In this document: positions 5,952 to 13,430 of the stretch, one piece after another
Position numbering within the stretch: the stretch's first letter is position 1
Layout of the letters: the number at the start of each line of letters is the position of its first letter
Assembly: GCA_035347995.1 (NCBI GenBank)
Contig: DAOPQD010000069.1
Coordinates: 1-17,065, forward strand
Direction: 5' to 3'
Origin: JAAZNO01 sp012798275
Lineage (GTDB): Bacteria; Chloroflexota; Anaerolineae; B4-G1; SLSP01
DNA: 17,065 nt
Notes under the pieces: generated by a model
The model's input: the letters and a program-made list of their open reading frames with translations, nothing else
Told to the model about the DNA's origin: nothing
Database searches by the model: none
Program-made: the position numbers and the translations under genes

Positions 5952-6593
5952 GTGGCTAATACTCCCATCCCCAGCGGATATTATTATCCCAATCGGTTCG
6001 CACTGATCCTGCTCAAAGCGCTGGAAGAAATTATGGGGCGCAATGGCCTGAATGCCGTCCTCAACATGGGCGGATTGGCACATTGGATCACCAATCCCCC
6101 GCCCGACAACATGGAAAAGAGCGAATTCGACTTCGCGTATATGGCGGCCCTCAATAAAGCCCTCGAAGAAATGTACGGGCGGCGCGGCGGACGCGGCCTG
6201 CAGTTACGACTCGGACGGGTGCTCTTCGTCGAGGGCCTGGCCAATTTCGGCGCCCTTGTAGGCGCCAGCGATCTGGCCTTCAAGATCATGCCCCTCTCCA
6301 CCAAACTCAAGGCGGGCCTGCCGGCCGTCGCCAAAGTCTTCGACAGCCTGAGCGACCAAACCTCCTATGTGGTGGATCCCGGCGAGGACCATTACCTCTA
6401 TCACATCGCGCGCTGTTCCATGTGCTGGGAGCGCAAAGTAGACCATCCCGTCTGCTTCATCGCCACGGGCATCCTGGAGGAAGCCCTGCGATGGGTGAGC
6501 AGCGGCCGCACATTCCGCGTGGACGAGATCACCTGTATCGGCATGGGAGATCAGACCTGCTCGTATGCCATTTACAAAGAACCTATCGGATAA
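5952..6593 (+). CDS. V4R-domain (4-vinyl reductase-type) small-molecule sensor protein
   Basis: A 213-residue soluble protein starting at GTG 5952, with GGAGG seven bases upstream. The C-terminal half (about 145-208) is a V4R domain, with the conserved Cys pattern Cys155-x2-Cys158, Cys168, Cys195, Cys203 and the GMGDQTCSYAIY ending. The known family (BchJ, XylR/DmpR sensor domains, TRAPP Bet3 relatives) binds small hydrophobic ligands, and the Cys set often suggests a bound metal. The N-terminal half (about 10-130) is helical and resembles the extension of heme-NO-binding-like and V4R proteins, with no clear motif. It lies between a Roadblock protein and a response regulator, so I infer a sensor or adaptor rather than an enzyme. 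The ligand is unknown. Confidence 0.85.
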   Translation: MANTPIPSGYYYPNRFALILLKALEEIMGRNGLNAVLNMGGLAHWITNPPPDNMEKSEFDFAYMAALNKALEEMYGRRGGRGLQLRLGRVLFVEGLANFGALVGASDLAFKIMPLSTKLKAGLPAVAKVFDSLSDQTSYVVDPGEDHYLYHIARCSMCWERKVDHPVCFIATGILEEALRWVSSGRTFRVDEITCIGMGDQTCSYAIYKEPIG

Positions 6594-6608
6594 AAGGCCT
6601 CACAGGTG

Positions 6609-7493
6609 ATGGTCATGGTGCCTGAAGAAGCCCTGCAGCATATCCTCGTAGTGGAAGATGACCCCAACACGGCAGAGATGCTGACCGCGTATTTCACGTC
6701 GTTAGGTTACCAGGTCACCCAAACCGCATGGGGACAGGATGCCCTCGTCCTCGCCGGGCAGTTGAAGTTCGACCTGGTAGTGCTGGATATTCACCTGCCG
6801 GACATTGACGGCTACGAGGTCTGCTCGCGCCTGCGCGCCCAACGCCGCACGATGAACCTCCCCATCATCTTTCTCACCGAACGCCACGAGCGCCGGGACC
6901 GGTTGACCGGCCTCGAATTAGGAGCGGTGGATTACCTCACCAAGCCCTTTGATGTCCAGGAAGTCCGCTATCGCGTGCGCAACATCCTGCACCGCAGCAC
7001 CGCCAACCCCGTCGTGCACCCGCTTACCGGCCTGCCGACCAGCACTCTCATCGAAGAGCAGGTCCGCCGCCTCCGCCAGCAACCGCACTTGCTCCTGGTA
7101 GGAGTGCGGATCAAGGGCATGCGCGCTTTCAGCGATGCCTACGGCTTTGTCAGCCACGATGATGTGCTGCGAGCCGTCGCCCTGATCCTCCGCAATACCG
7201 TGGCGGAAATCATGCCCGAGGACGTCTTCGTCGGCCACCTGAGCATCTACGACTTCGTGCTCGTCGCCCCTGCAGCGCAACAATACCTGGTCATGGGACG
7301 ACTGTATCAGCGCCTGCACGAGGCCATCTCGTTCTTCTATCCCTACCAGGATTGGGACAGCGGCGTCCTGCAAGACGGCACGCCTCTGCCCAAAATCGAG
7401 TTTGACATCCATCTCGCGAACGCCGACCAACTCCCACCCAGTGACGATCTGGAATTGGTGCGGCAGACGTTGTTCGGGCCGTCCCAAGAGTAA
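6609..7493 (+). CDS. Response regulator: receiver domain plus degenerate GGDEF-like domain
   Basis: From the ATG at 6609 this is 294 residues; GTG 6606 and ATG 6615 are also possible because no ribosome site decides it. Residues about 10-128 form a complete receiver: acidic pair Asp17/Asp18, phosphoacceptor Asp60 in VVLDIHLPD, Thr90 and Lys112 in LTKPFD. From about 137 the layout follows a diguanylate cyclase (HPLTGLPTSTLIEEQ, then FSDAYGFVSHDDVLRAVALI). The active-site loop reads HLSIYDF (210-216) instead of GGDEF. The cyclase reaction is therefore unlikely; such domains often act as GTP or c-di-GMP binders or protein interfaces. No histidine kinase is adjacent. It follows the V4R gene by 15 bases and is the last gene before a strong hairpin. 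Confidence 0.88.
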   Translation: MVMVPEEALQHILVVEDDPNTAEMLTAYFTSLGYQVTQTAWGQDALVLAGQLKFDLVVLDIHLPDIDGYEVCSRLRAQRRTMNLPIIFLTERHERRDRLTGLELGAVDYLTKPFDVQEVRYRVRNILHRSTANPVVHPLTGLPTSTLIEEQVRRLRQQPHLLLVGVRIKGMRAFSDAYGFVSHDDVLRAVALILRNTVAEIMPEDVFVGHLSIYDFVLVAPAAQQYLVMGRLYQRLHEAISFFYPYQDWDSGVLQDGTPLPKIEFDIHLANADQLPPSDDLELVRQTLFGPSQE

Positions 7494-7507
7494 TCTTCGG
7501 GCCGACG

Positions 7508-7540
7508 CAACAAATCCAGGGGCCCCCCCTGGATTTGTTG
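7508..7540 (+). terminator. Strong hairpin terminator after the signalling operon
   Basis: CAACAAATCCAGGGG (7508-7522) pairs perfectly with CCCCTGGATTTGTTG (7526-7540), 15 bp around a three-base loop. The following TTTG gives only a weak T tract, so it may work as an imperfect intrinsic terminator or as an RNA 3'-end stabiliser. It separates the response regulator (stop 7493) from the YfhO-flippase gene (start 7580). Confidence 0.7.
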
Positions 7541-7579
7541 TTTGAGCCCAAATCAATCCTGGATGATCGCACGAGGCTG

Positions 7580-10500
7580 ATGACACAAAAACAGAACGCC
7601 CTGGCATCGCATGTGGGACCGGTTTTGCTGTTGTTGCTTGCGCCACTGCTGCTCTTTGCGCCGGTCGTAGGGGGGGATAGCACCCTCCTGCCCGCCGACG
7701 CCCTCACGCTCTTCGAGCCCTTTCGTTCGGCCGCGCCTACGGCGGCGCCGCCGCACAATCCCCTCCTCAGCGATTTGGTGCTGCAGAACTACCCCTGGCA
7801 ACGGTTGATTACCCGGGCGCTCGCCGAGGGCGAGATCCCCTGGTGGGACCCCTTCATCTTCTCCGGGCATCCTTTCCTCGCCAACGGGCAGGCAATGGGC
7901 CTGTATCCGCTGCGGGTCATTTTCCACCTCTTGCCGCTGCCCCAGGCCTACGGCATCTTCATCGTCGTGCAGCTGGGGCTGGCGGGGGTGTGGATGTACG
8001 TGCTCGCCCGCGTGTTGGGCGCCAATCGCCTCGGCGGCCTGCTCGCCGGCCTCACCTTCGAGCTCAGCGGCTTCCTGGTCGTCTCGGTCGTCCATCCGAT
8101 GATCATCGCGGCGGCCTCGTGGCTGCCGTTGCTGCTGGCGTTGGCGGAGCTGACGTTGCGCCGCGCGCCCTTCCTGCGCTTCGGACGCAGCACGTTGCCC
8201 TGGGCGCTGCTGGGCGCCCTCGCCCTGCTGCTGGAGCTGCTCGCCGGTCACGCCGAAATCGCCTATTTCGCCTTACTGGTGCTCGCCGCCTTTGTGGGCT
8301 ACCGCCTGCTCTACCGTCTGGCGACGCTGCCCAAAACCGCGTGGCGCGCCGAGGTGCTCGCCCCGGCGCTCAGCGTCGCGCTCAGCGTCGTGCTGGGGCT
8401 GGGATTGAGCGCCGTGCAATATCTGCCGCTGTACGAAGTGGTGGGCGCCAGCTTTCGCCAGGGAGCGGTCTCCCTGCAAGACGTGCTGGGCTGGGCTTAT
8501 CCCCAACGGCGGGTGCTCGCTTTTGTGATCCCCAACTTCTTCGGCAACCCCACCCATCGCGCGTTCCAGGACATTTTCACGGGCGAGACGATTCGGGCGA
8601 CGGTCAACGCCTACGGCAATCCCGTCGGCGCCTTCGACTGGGGCATCAAGAACTACGTCGAAGGCGGCACCTACATGGGCCTGCTCCCGCTGGCGCTGGC
8701 GCTGCTGGCGGTGCTGGATGCGTTTCGCGGGCCAGCGGGCGGTGAGGGAATCGGGCGCCGCTTTCTGAAGCGCGTGCGGCAGTTCTTCCGCCAGCCCTAC
8801 ACCCCTTTCTTCACGCTGCTGGCCCTGTTTGCGTTGGGCTGCATCTTCGGGACGCCGCTTTACGCTCTCGTCTATGCCCTGCCGCTGCTCAACCAATCCC
8901 ATAGCCCCTTCCGCTGGGTCTTCCCGCTCACGATCGCCGTCGCGGCGCTGGCGGGCCTCGGCGCGACGGCAGTATCCACCTCGCGGAAGCCGACAGCCGG
9001 CTCCCAGGGGCCAGCCCAGGGCGAAGGAGCTTTCTCCCGCGCCGTGCGCTGGCTGGGATGGGGGCTTCTCGGCAGCGGCGGCGTCCTCCTGGCGGGATTG
9101 TGGGCCTCGCGGCTGGCGTTCTCCCGCATCGAGCCATGGGTCACGCGGCTCTTCTGGGCGCTGGCGAAAGCGCCGGACGTCTTCCCCGATGCGCGCACCT
9201 TCTACGCCTATGAGTTCCGCTGGATTCAGCAAGCCGCTCTGTTGTTGATCGTCACCGGCGCCGTACTGCGCCTCTCGCGCTGCCCCATTTTTCTGCCCCG
9301 CCGGCTGGGACGACGGCCCCTCTGGGAGGCGCTGGCCGTCGTCGTCCTCATCGCGGACCTGTTCAGCTTCGGCTGGGGCTTCAATCCGCAGGCGGATCCC
9401 GCCCCGTTGAGCGTCACGCCGGCCGTGGTCGAATTTCTGCGTCAGGACACCGGCGTGTGGCGTTTTTCGAGCTTCGATCCCCACGGGTCGCGCGTCTTCA
9501 ACGCCAACACCGGCATGTATTTCGATTTCCAGGACGTGCGCGGCTACGATAGCACCTTCTCCGCGCAATATGTCCGCTACATGAACTGGATCGAGCCGCA
9601 GGGGCAGCTGCTCTACAACCGCATCGCGCCTTTCACCCAATTCTCCAGCCTCGATAGCCCGCTCACCGACCTCCTCAACGTCAAGTACCTCGTCACCGAG
9701 GAGGAAATCCCCCTGCCCAAATACCGCCTGGTCTACGAGCAGGGAACGCTGCGCGTCTACGAGAACCTCACGGTGATGCCGCGCGCCTTCACCTTGCCAC
9801 AGAGCGCCACCCTCGTCGTCCCCGATGCGGAGGCGGTGGGGACCGCGATCCAGACCTACGATCCGCGCTTCTACGTCATCATCGAAGCGGCTGAGGAAGC
9901 GTGGAGCGGCAGCGCCCCGGCGGCCGGCGCGTGGCCCCGCGCCTTCGAAGCCGGCGAGCCGCAGGCGCAAGTGATCACCTCCTACGGGCTGAATCAGGTT
10001 GTGGTGGACGCCAACGTCGGCGAGGAGGCCTGGCTCGTCCTCGGCGATGCGTTCTTCCCCGGCTGGAAAGCGTTCGTGCGGGCTCAGGGCGCGGCGGAGG
10101 ATACCGAAACGGAAGTTCCCATCGCGCGCGTGGCAGGCAATTTCCGCGGCGTGCGGCTGGCCCCCGGCGCGTGGACCGTGCGCTTCCGTTACACGCCCAA
10201 CAGCGTGAAATTCGGTGCCTTCAGCTCCTTCCTCGCCGGCATGATGGTGATCTTTCTGGCGGTGACGTGGAGCTGGCGGCGGCTGTACCGGGAGGACGCC
10301 AACGCTTCCACGACCCAGCGGTTGGCCAAGAACAGCATCGCGCCCATCGCGCTCAACCTCTTCAACCGCCTGGTGGACTTCGCCTTTGCGGCGCTGATGT
10401 TGCGCATCCTCGGCCCCGACAATGCAGGGCAGTACTACTATGCCATCAGCGTCTTCATGTGGTTCGACATCATCACCAATTTCGGCCTCAACACCTATCT

Positions 10501-11800
10501 CACCCGCGAGGTCTCCCGTTATCGGGATCAGGCGCGGCGCTATCTGGCCAATACCTCGCTCCTGCGAATAGGACTGGCGGTGCTGGCGGTGCCGTTGCTG
10601 GCAGGCTTCATCGCCTTGCGTCAGACGGTAATCGCCGCGCTCACGACGCCGGCCGCGCAGACGGCGCTGCTGGCGCTGGCGTTGCTGTACGTGGGATTGC
10701 TCCCCAGCTCCATAGCCACGGGCTTTTCGGCGCTCTTTTACGCTTACGAAAAGGCCGAATTCCCCGCCACGGTGACGACCGTCTCCACGCTCATCAAAGT
10801 GGGCCTGGGCACGGGCGTCTTGCTCGCCGGTTTCGGGATCGTCGGGCTGGCCGCCACCTCCATCGCCACCAACGTCATCACCCTGGCAATTCTGGGGATA
10901 CTCGCGTGGCGGCAGATTCCGGAATTGCACCTCCCCGGCCCCTCGGTGACGGCGCTCCGCGCGGCGCCGGAGCGCGCTCTGCGCCGGCAGATGCTCGGCG
11001 AATCCTGGCCGCTCATGGTCAACCATCTCCTGGCCACGCTCTTCTTCAAAGTGGACGTCCCGCTCATGGAAGCCATCTTGGGGAACGAGATCCTGGGGCT
11101 TTACAGCACCGGCTACAAGTACCTCGACGCGCTCAACGTGATCCCCGCCATGTTCACCATGGCGCTGTTCCCCATCATCTCGCGGAAGGCGGTGGAGGAT
11201 CGCGCCGGATTCGTGCGCTTCTTCCGATTGGGAGTGAAAATCCTCATGCTGCTGGTGTTGCCGGCGGCGATAGTGGCGACGTTAGGCGCGCGCGAGCTGG
11301 TCCTGCTGCTCGGCGGCCCGGAATACCTTCCCGGCGGGATGATCGCGCTGCAACTCATGGCCTGGTCCATGGTCATCGGCTGGATCAACAGCCTCATCCA
11401 ATACGTGCTGATCGCTCTGAATCAACAACGCTACCTCACCCGCGCCTACCTGGCAGCGCTGAGCTTCAATCTCGTCGCCAACCTGCTGCTGATGCCGCGT
11501 TTTGGCTATCAGGCATCGGCGCTGCTGCACACCGCCGCGGAACTGATGCTGTTCGTCCCCTTCGTCATCGGCTTGCAGCGTCAGATCGGGCGCCTCGACT
11601 GGTGGGGGTTGGTGGGGAAACCGCTGGCCGCTGTCGCCTGCGCCGCGCCGCTCGTCGCGCTGCTGCTGCCGGTGAGCCGTTTGGCTGCCCTCGTCGGGGC
11701 GCTGCTCGTCTACGGCATAGCGATCTGGCGCCTGCGGCTCTTCGATGCAGAGGAGCGCGAAGCCCTGGCGCCGGTGCTGAGGCATCGAGGGCAAGCCTGA
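7580..11800 (+). CDS. Fusion of YfhO-like membrane glycosylation protein with Wzx-type flippase
   Basis: One uninterrupted frame of 1406 residues. Residues 1 to about 905 are YfhO-like: many membrane helices, the family's early pattern NYPWQRLITRALAEGEIPWW..FSGHPFLANGQ, a soluble outer domain at about 600-875, then a last helix (about 878-899). Residues about 908-1406 (RLAKNSIAPIALNLFNRL onward) are a complete Wzx/MOP-superfamily polysaccharide flippase with about 12-14 helices. Each half has the normal length of its stand-alone family. No start codon with ribosome site lies at the junction, so it should be one polypeptide. In Gram-positive bacteria YfhO acts outside the membrane with a lipid-linked sugar made by a CsbB-type transferase and flipped across. 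A flippase-plus-acceptor fusion therefore makes sense, but this is inferred. I prefer ATG 7580 (GAGG nearby) to TTG 7535, which overlaps the hairpin. Confidence 0.87.
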   Translation: MTQKQNALASHVGPVLLLLLAPLLLFAPVVGGDSTLLPADALTLFEPFRSAAPTAAPPHNPLLSDLVLQNYPWQRLITRALAEGEIPWWDPFIFSGHPFLANGQAMGLYPLRVIFHLLPLPQAYGIFIVVQLGLAGVWMYVLARVLGANRLGGLLAGLTFELSGFLVVSVVHPMIIAAASWLPLLLALAELTLRRAPFLRFGRSTLPWALLGALALLLELLAGHAEIAYFALLVLAAFVGYRLLYRLATLPKTAWRAEVLAPALSVALSVVLGLGLSAVQYLPLYEVVGASFRQGAVSLQDVLGWAYPQRRVLAFVIPNFFGNPTHRAFQDIFTGETIRATVNAYGNPVGAFDWGIKNYVEGGTYMGLLPLALALLAVLDAFRGPAGGEGIGRRFLKRVRQFFRQPYTPFFTLLALFALGCIFGTPLYALVYALPLLNQSHSPFRWVFPLTIAVAALAGLGATAVSTSRKPTAGSQGPAQGEGAFSRAVRWLGWGLLGSGGVLLAGLWASRLAFSRIEPWVTRLFWALAKAPDVFPDARTFYAYEFRWIQQAALLLIVTGAVLRLSRCPIFLPRRLGRRPLWEALAVVVLIADLFSFGWGFNPQADPAPLSVTPAVVEFLRQDTGVWRFSSFDPHGSRVFNANTGMYFDFQDVRGYDSTFSAQYVRYMNWIEPQGQLLYNRIAPFTQFSSLDSPLTDLLNVKYLVTEEEIPLPKYRLVYEQGTLRVYENLTVMPRAFTLPQSATLVVPDAEAVGTAIQTYDPRFYVIIEAAEEAWSGSAPAAGAWPRAFEAGEPQAQVITSYGLNQVVVDANVGEEAWLVLGDAFFPGWKAFVRAQGAAEDTETEVPIARVAGNFRGVRLAPGAWTVRFRYTPNSVKFGAFSSFLAGMMVIFLAVTWSWRRLYREDANASTTQRLAKNSIAPIALNLFNRLVDFAFAALMLRILGPDNAGQYYYAISVFMWFDIITNFGLNTYLTREVSRYRDQARRYLANTSLLRIGLAVLAVPLLAGFIALRQTVIAALTTPAAQTALLALALLYVGLLPSSIATGFSALFYAYEKAEFPATVTTVSTLIKVGLGTGVLLAGFGIVGLAATSIATNVITLAILGILAWRQIPELHLPGPSVTALRAAPERALRRQMLGESWPLMVNHLLATLFFKVDVPLMEAILGNEILGLYSTGYKYLDALNVIPAMFTMALFPIISRKAVEDRAGFVRFFRLGVKILMLLVLPAAIVATLGARELVLLLGGPEYLPGGMIALQLMAWSMVIGWINSLIQYVLIALNQQRYLTRAYLAALSFNLVANLLLMPRFGYQASALLHTAAELMLFVPFVIGLQRQIGRLDWWGLVGKPLAAVACAAPLVALLLPVSRLAALVGALLVYGIAIWRLRLFDAEEREALAPVLRHRGQA

Positions 11801-11814
11801 GAGCGCGTGAAAGC

Positions 11815-11842
11815 TTGGCTCTGAACGCCCCTCGGCTATAAT
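11815..11842 (+). promoter_or_regulatory. Putative sigma-70 promoter of the coiled-coil gene
   Basis: TTGGCT (11815-11820), 16 bases, then a perfect TATAAT (11837-11842). It lies just after the stop of the flippase fusion. A transcript from here would have a leader of about 280 bases that includes the whole of repeat copy C before reaching the ATG at 12130. Confidence 0.6.
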
Positions 11843-11940
11843 CAGGGACGAAGTCAGGCGCGTGGGCACGTGGGAACATACGAATGTAGTGAGATGAACC
11901 TTTGTAATTTGTGTTTTTAGTCAATGGCTGAACAGTTACC

Positions 11941-12117
11941 GTGTGAACCATACCGTGAGCAGCGACGGCGACGGCTCACCGGTTCGGCTGGGGATGCCAT
12001 CTCCCGCCTGACACGAGCCCACCGCGCTGAAGCGTGGTGTTTGAGGACGTAGCAGCCCCGGGGGTAAGGAATTTCTGATCTGATTCGTGAAATTCGTGTG
12101 CATTCGGGGCCATTTTC
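11941..12117 (-). repeat. Dispersed mosaic repeat, copy C
   Basis: This is the reverse complement of the A/D type. Read on the minus strand it begins GAAAATGGCCCCGAATG (12117-12101), continues CGAATTTCACGAATCAGATC and ATTCCTTAC, then ACGTCCTCAAACACC, and carries the distal module ending near 11941. The first 110 or so bases match copy D with about nine differences by hand alignment. The central hairpin reads CACCGCGCTGAAGCGTGGTG (12020-12039) on the plus strand, where one G-T wobble keeps the stem paired. The repeat ends only two bases before the AAGGAG ribosome site of the coiled-coil gene. It fills most of the 329-base gap 11801-12129, which holds no gene. Confidence 0.85.
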
Positions 12118-12129
12118 GAAGGAGTAACG

Positions 12130-13341
12130 ATGGAGCTCTCACAACTGGAACAGATGGTGCGGTGGCTGGACGAGGAACGCAAGAAGGACAAAGCGCTCAT
12201 TGCCGCCCTGCAAGAGCGTACCGAACAACAGGCCTTGACCCTCGAGGCACAGGCGCGCGAGTTAGACACCCTGCGGCGCGATCTGGCGCAGGCAGTGACC
12301 GATGTCCGCCGCACGGACGACTATCCCGCGATGATCGAGAAAACCCATCGGGACCTCACCGCCGCTGTCGAGGAGCTCAAGGCAACGCAACGCCGGGAAA
12401 AACTGGAATCCGAACGTCTCCGTCGCGCCGAAATCGAGGCCTTGTCGCAGGAAATCATCACCGTAGACGAACGCTATCGGCCTACCCTGCGCTTTCCCGA
12501 AATGCTCGAAGCCCGCGCCGCGGGGGAACAACGGTTGCAGACACAGTTCCAACAACTCTCCGGCGCGGTAGCCGACCTGACCAAACGCACCGACGATCGG
12601 CTGCAGGCCGTCGTCTATCTGGAAGAGCAGCGACGCGCCGACACCCGCCGTATGGCGACCCTGGAGGGCGAATTGCCCTCGCTGCGCAAAGCCATTGACG
12701 AGTTCAACGCGAAGCTGCTGCGCCTCGAAGACAGTTTCCGTAAACTGCCCGCCCGCGTCGAAGAAGCCGTCCAGATCGCCAAATCCTACGACCCCAAGAT
12801 CGAGGAACTGCGCGTGGCCGATTTCCAACGCGAACAGCGCGTGCGGCAATACCTGGATCAGGCCGCCCAGGTTCAGACAGAACTGGCCCGACTGGTCGAA
12901 CAGACCCAGAAATACGCCCTGCTCTTCAATCAGAACAAGCAAGCGCTCGACGCTCTCGAGGCCTTCCGGGTGCGCCTGGAGAAGCGCCAGAACGAGATCG
13001 CCGAAATGCAGCGGCTCAACGAGGAACGTCTGAAGCGCGAATGGGAGGAATGGCAGGCCGCTTTCGCCCGCGACTGGCAGAAGCGTCTCATCACCGAGGA
13101 AGACCGCTGGCGCCGCGAGGACCTCGCCGATCAGGAATTCATCAAGCGCCTGGCGCAGTTGGATGAAATCTCGAAGCTGTACTTCGATGAAATCGGCGCG
13201 CTGTGGAACGAATTCCAGCAAGCGGCAGAGCGCTGGGCCAATCTCGTGCGCGACAAAACCATCGCCGATCAGGAAATACCCGCGCAACGCCTCAAAGCCC
13301 TGCGGCGTTTTGCGGAGGAGAATCGCAAAGACCTGCTGTAA
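12130..13341 (+). CDS. Soluble coiled-coil protein of unknown function
   Basis: A 403-residue, highly charged protein with no signal peptide and no membrane segment. Almost all of it has heptad-like helical composition: residues about 3-60, 75-125, 140-215 and 225-345 are rich in Glu, Gln, Arg, Lys and Leu. Breaks occur around YRPTLRFPEML (about 117-127) and SYDPKIEEL. The C-terminal part (about 300-403) is rich in Trp and acidic residues (KREWEEWQAAFARDWQKR) and could form a helical bundle. I do not recognise a family; size and composition recall SMC-like or scaffold coiled coils, without ATPase motifs. The ATG at 12130 has AAGGAG at good spacing. The gene stands alone: own promoter before it, shared hairpin terminator after it. 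The repeat-derived leader suggests post-transcriptional control is possible. Confidence 0.85.
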   Translation: MELSQLEQMVRWLDEERKKDKALIAALQERTEQQALTLEAQARELDTLRRDLAQAVTDVRRTDDYPAMIEKTHRDLTAAVEELKATQRREKLESERLRRAEIEALSQEIITVDERYRPTLRFPEMLEARAAGEQRLQTQFQQLSGAVADLTKRTDDRLQAVVYLEEQRRADTRRMATLEGELPSLRKAIDEFNAKLLRLEDSFRKLPARVEEAVQIAKSYDPKIEELRVADFQREQRVRQYLDQAAQVQTELARLVEQTQKYALLFNQNKQALDALEAFRVRLEKRQNEIAEMQRLNEERLKREWEEWQAAFARDWQKRLITEEDRWRREDLADQEFIKRLAQLDEISKLYFDEIGALWNEFQQAAERWANLVRDKTIADQEIPAQRLKALRRFAEENRKDLL

Positions 13342-13362
13342 GCCGTCTGATCTGAAAAACGC

Positions 13363-13392
13363 ACGGGGCGGGAAGTACACTTCCCGCCCCGT
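13363..13392. terminator. Bidirectional terminator between convergent genes
   Basis: ACGGGGCGGGAA (13363-13374) and TTCCCGCCCCGT (13381-13392) form a perfect 12-bp stem, extendable by two further pairs inward. On the minus strand it is followed by GTTTTTC, so it fits an intrinsic terminator for the amidohydrolase operon. On the plus strand only TTGGTTTG follows, a weaker stop for the coiled-coil gene. Confidence 0.8.
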
Positions 13393-13430
13393 TGGTTTGT
13401 GTGACTCTCGATCGCGCCCGAATCTGCGCC

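Noticed and set aside
8273..11026. A 917-codon open frame on the minus strand
   Set aside because: It lies wholly antisense to the YfhO-flippase gene. Its composition (long runs of Arg, Gln, Glu, His) is typical of the complement of GC-rich coding sequence, and it has no recognisable domain.
9901..11841. A 646-codon plus-strand frame overlapping the flippase half
   Set aside because: It is an out-of-frame reading, very rich in Arg, Gly, Ala and His, with no hydrophobic helices, while the other frame clearly encodes a flippase.
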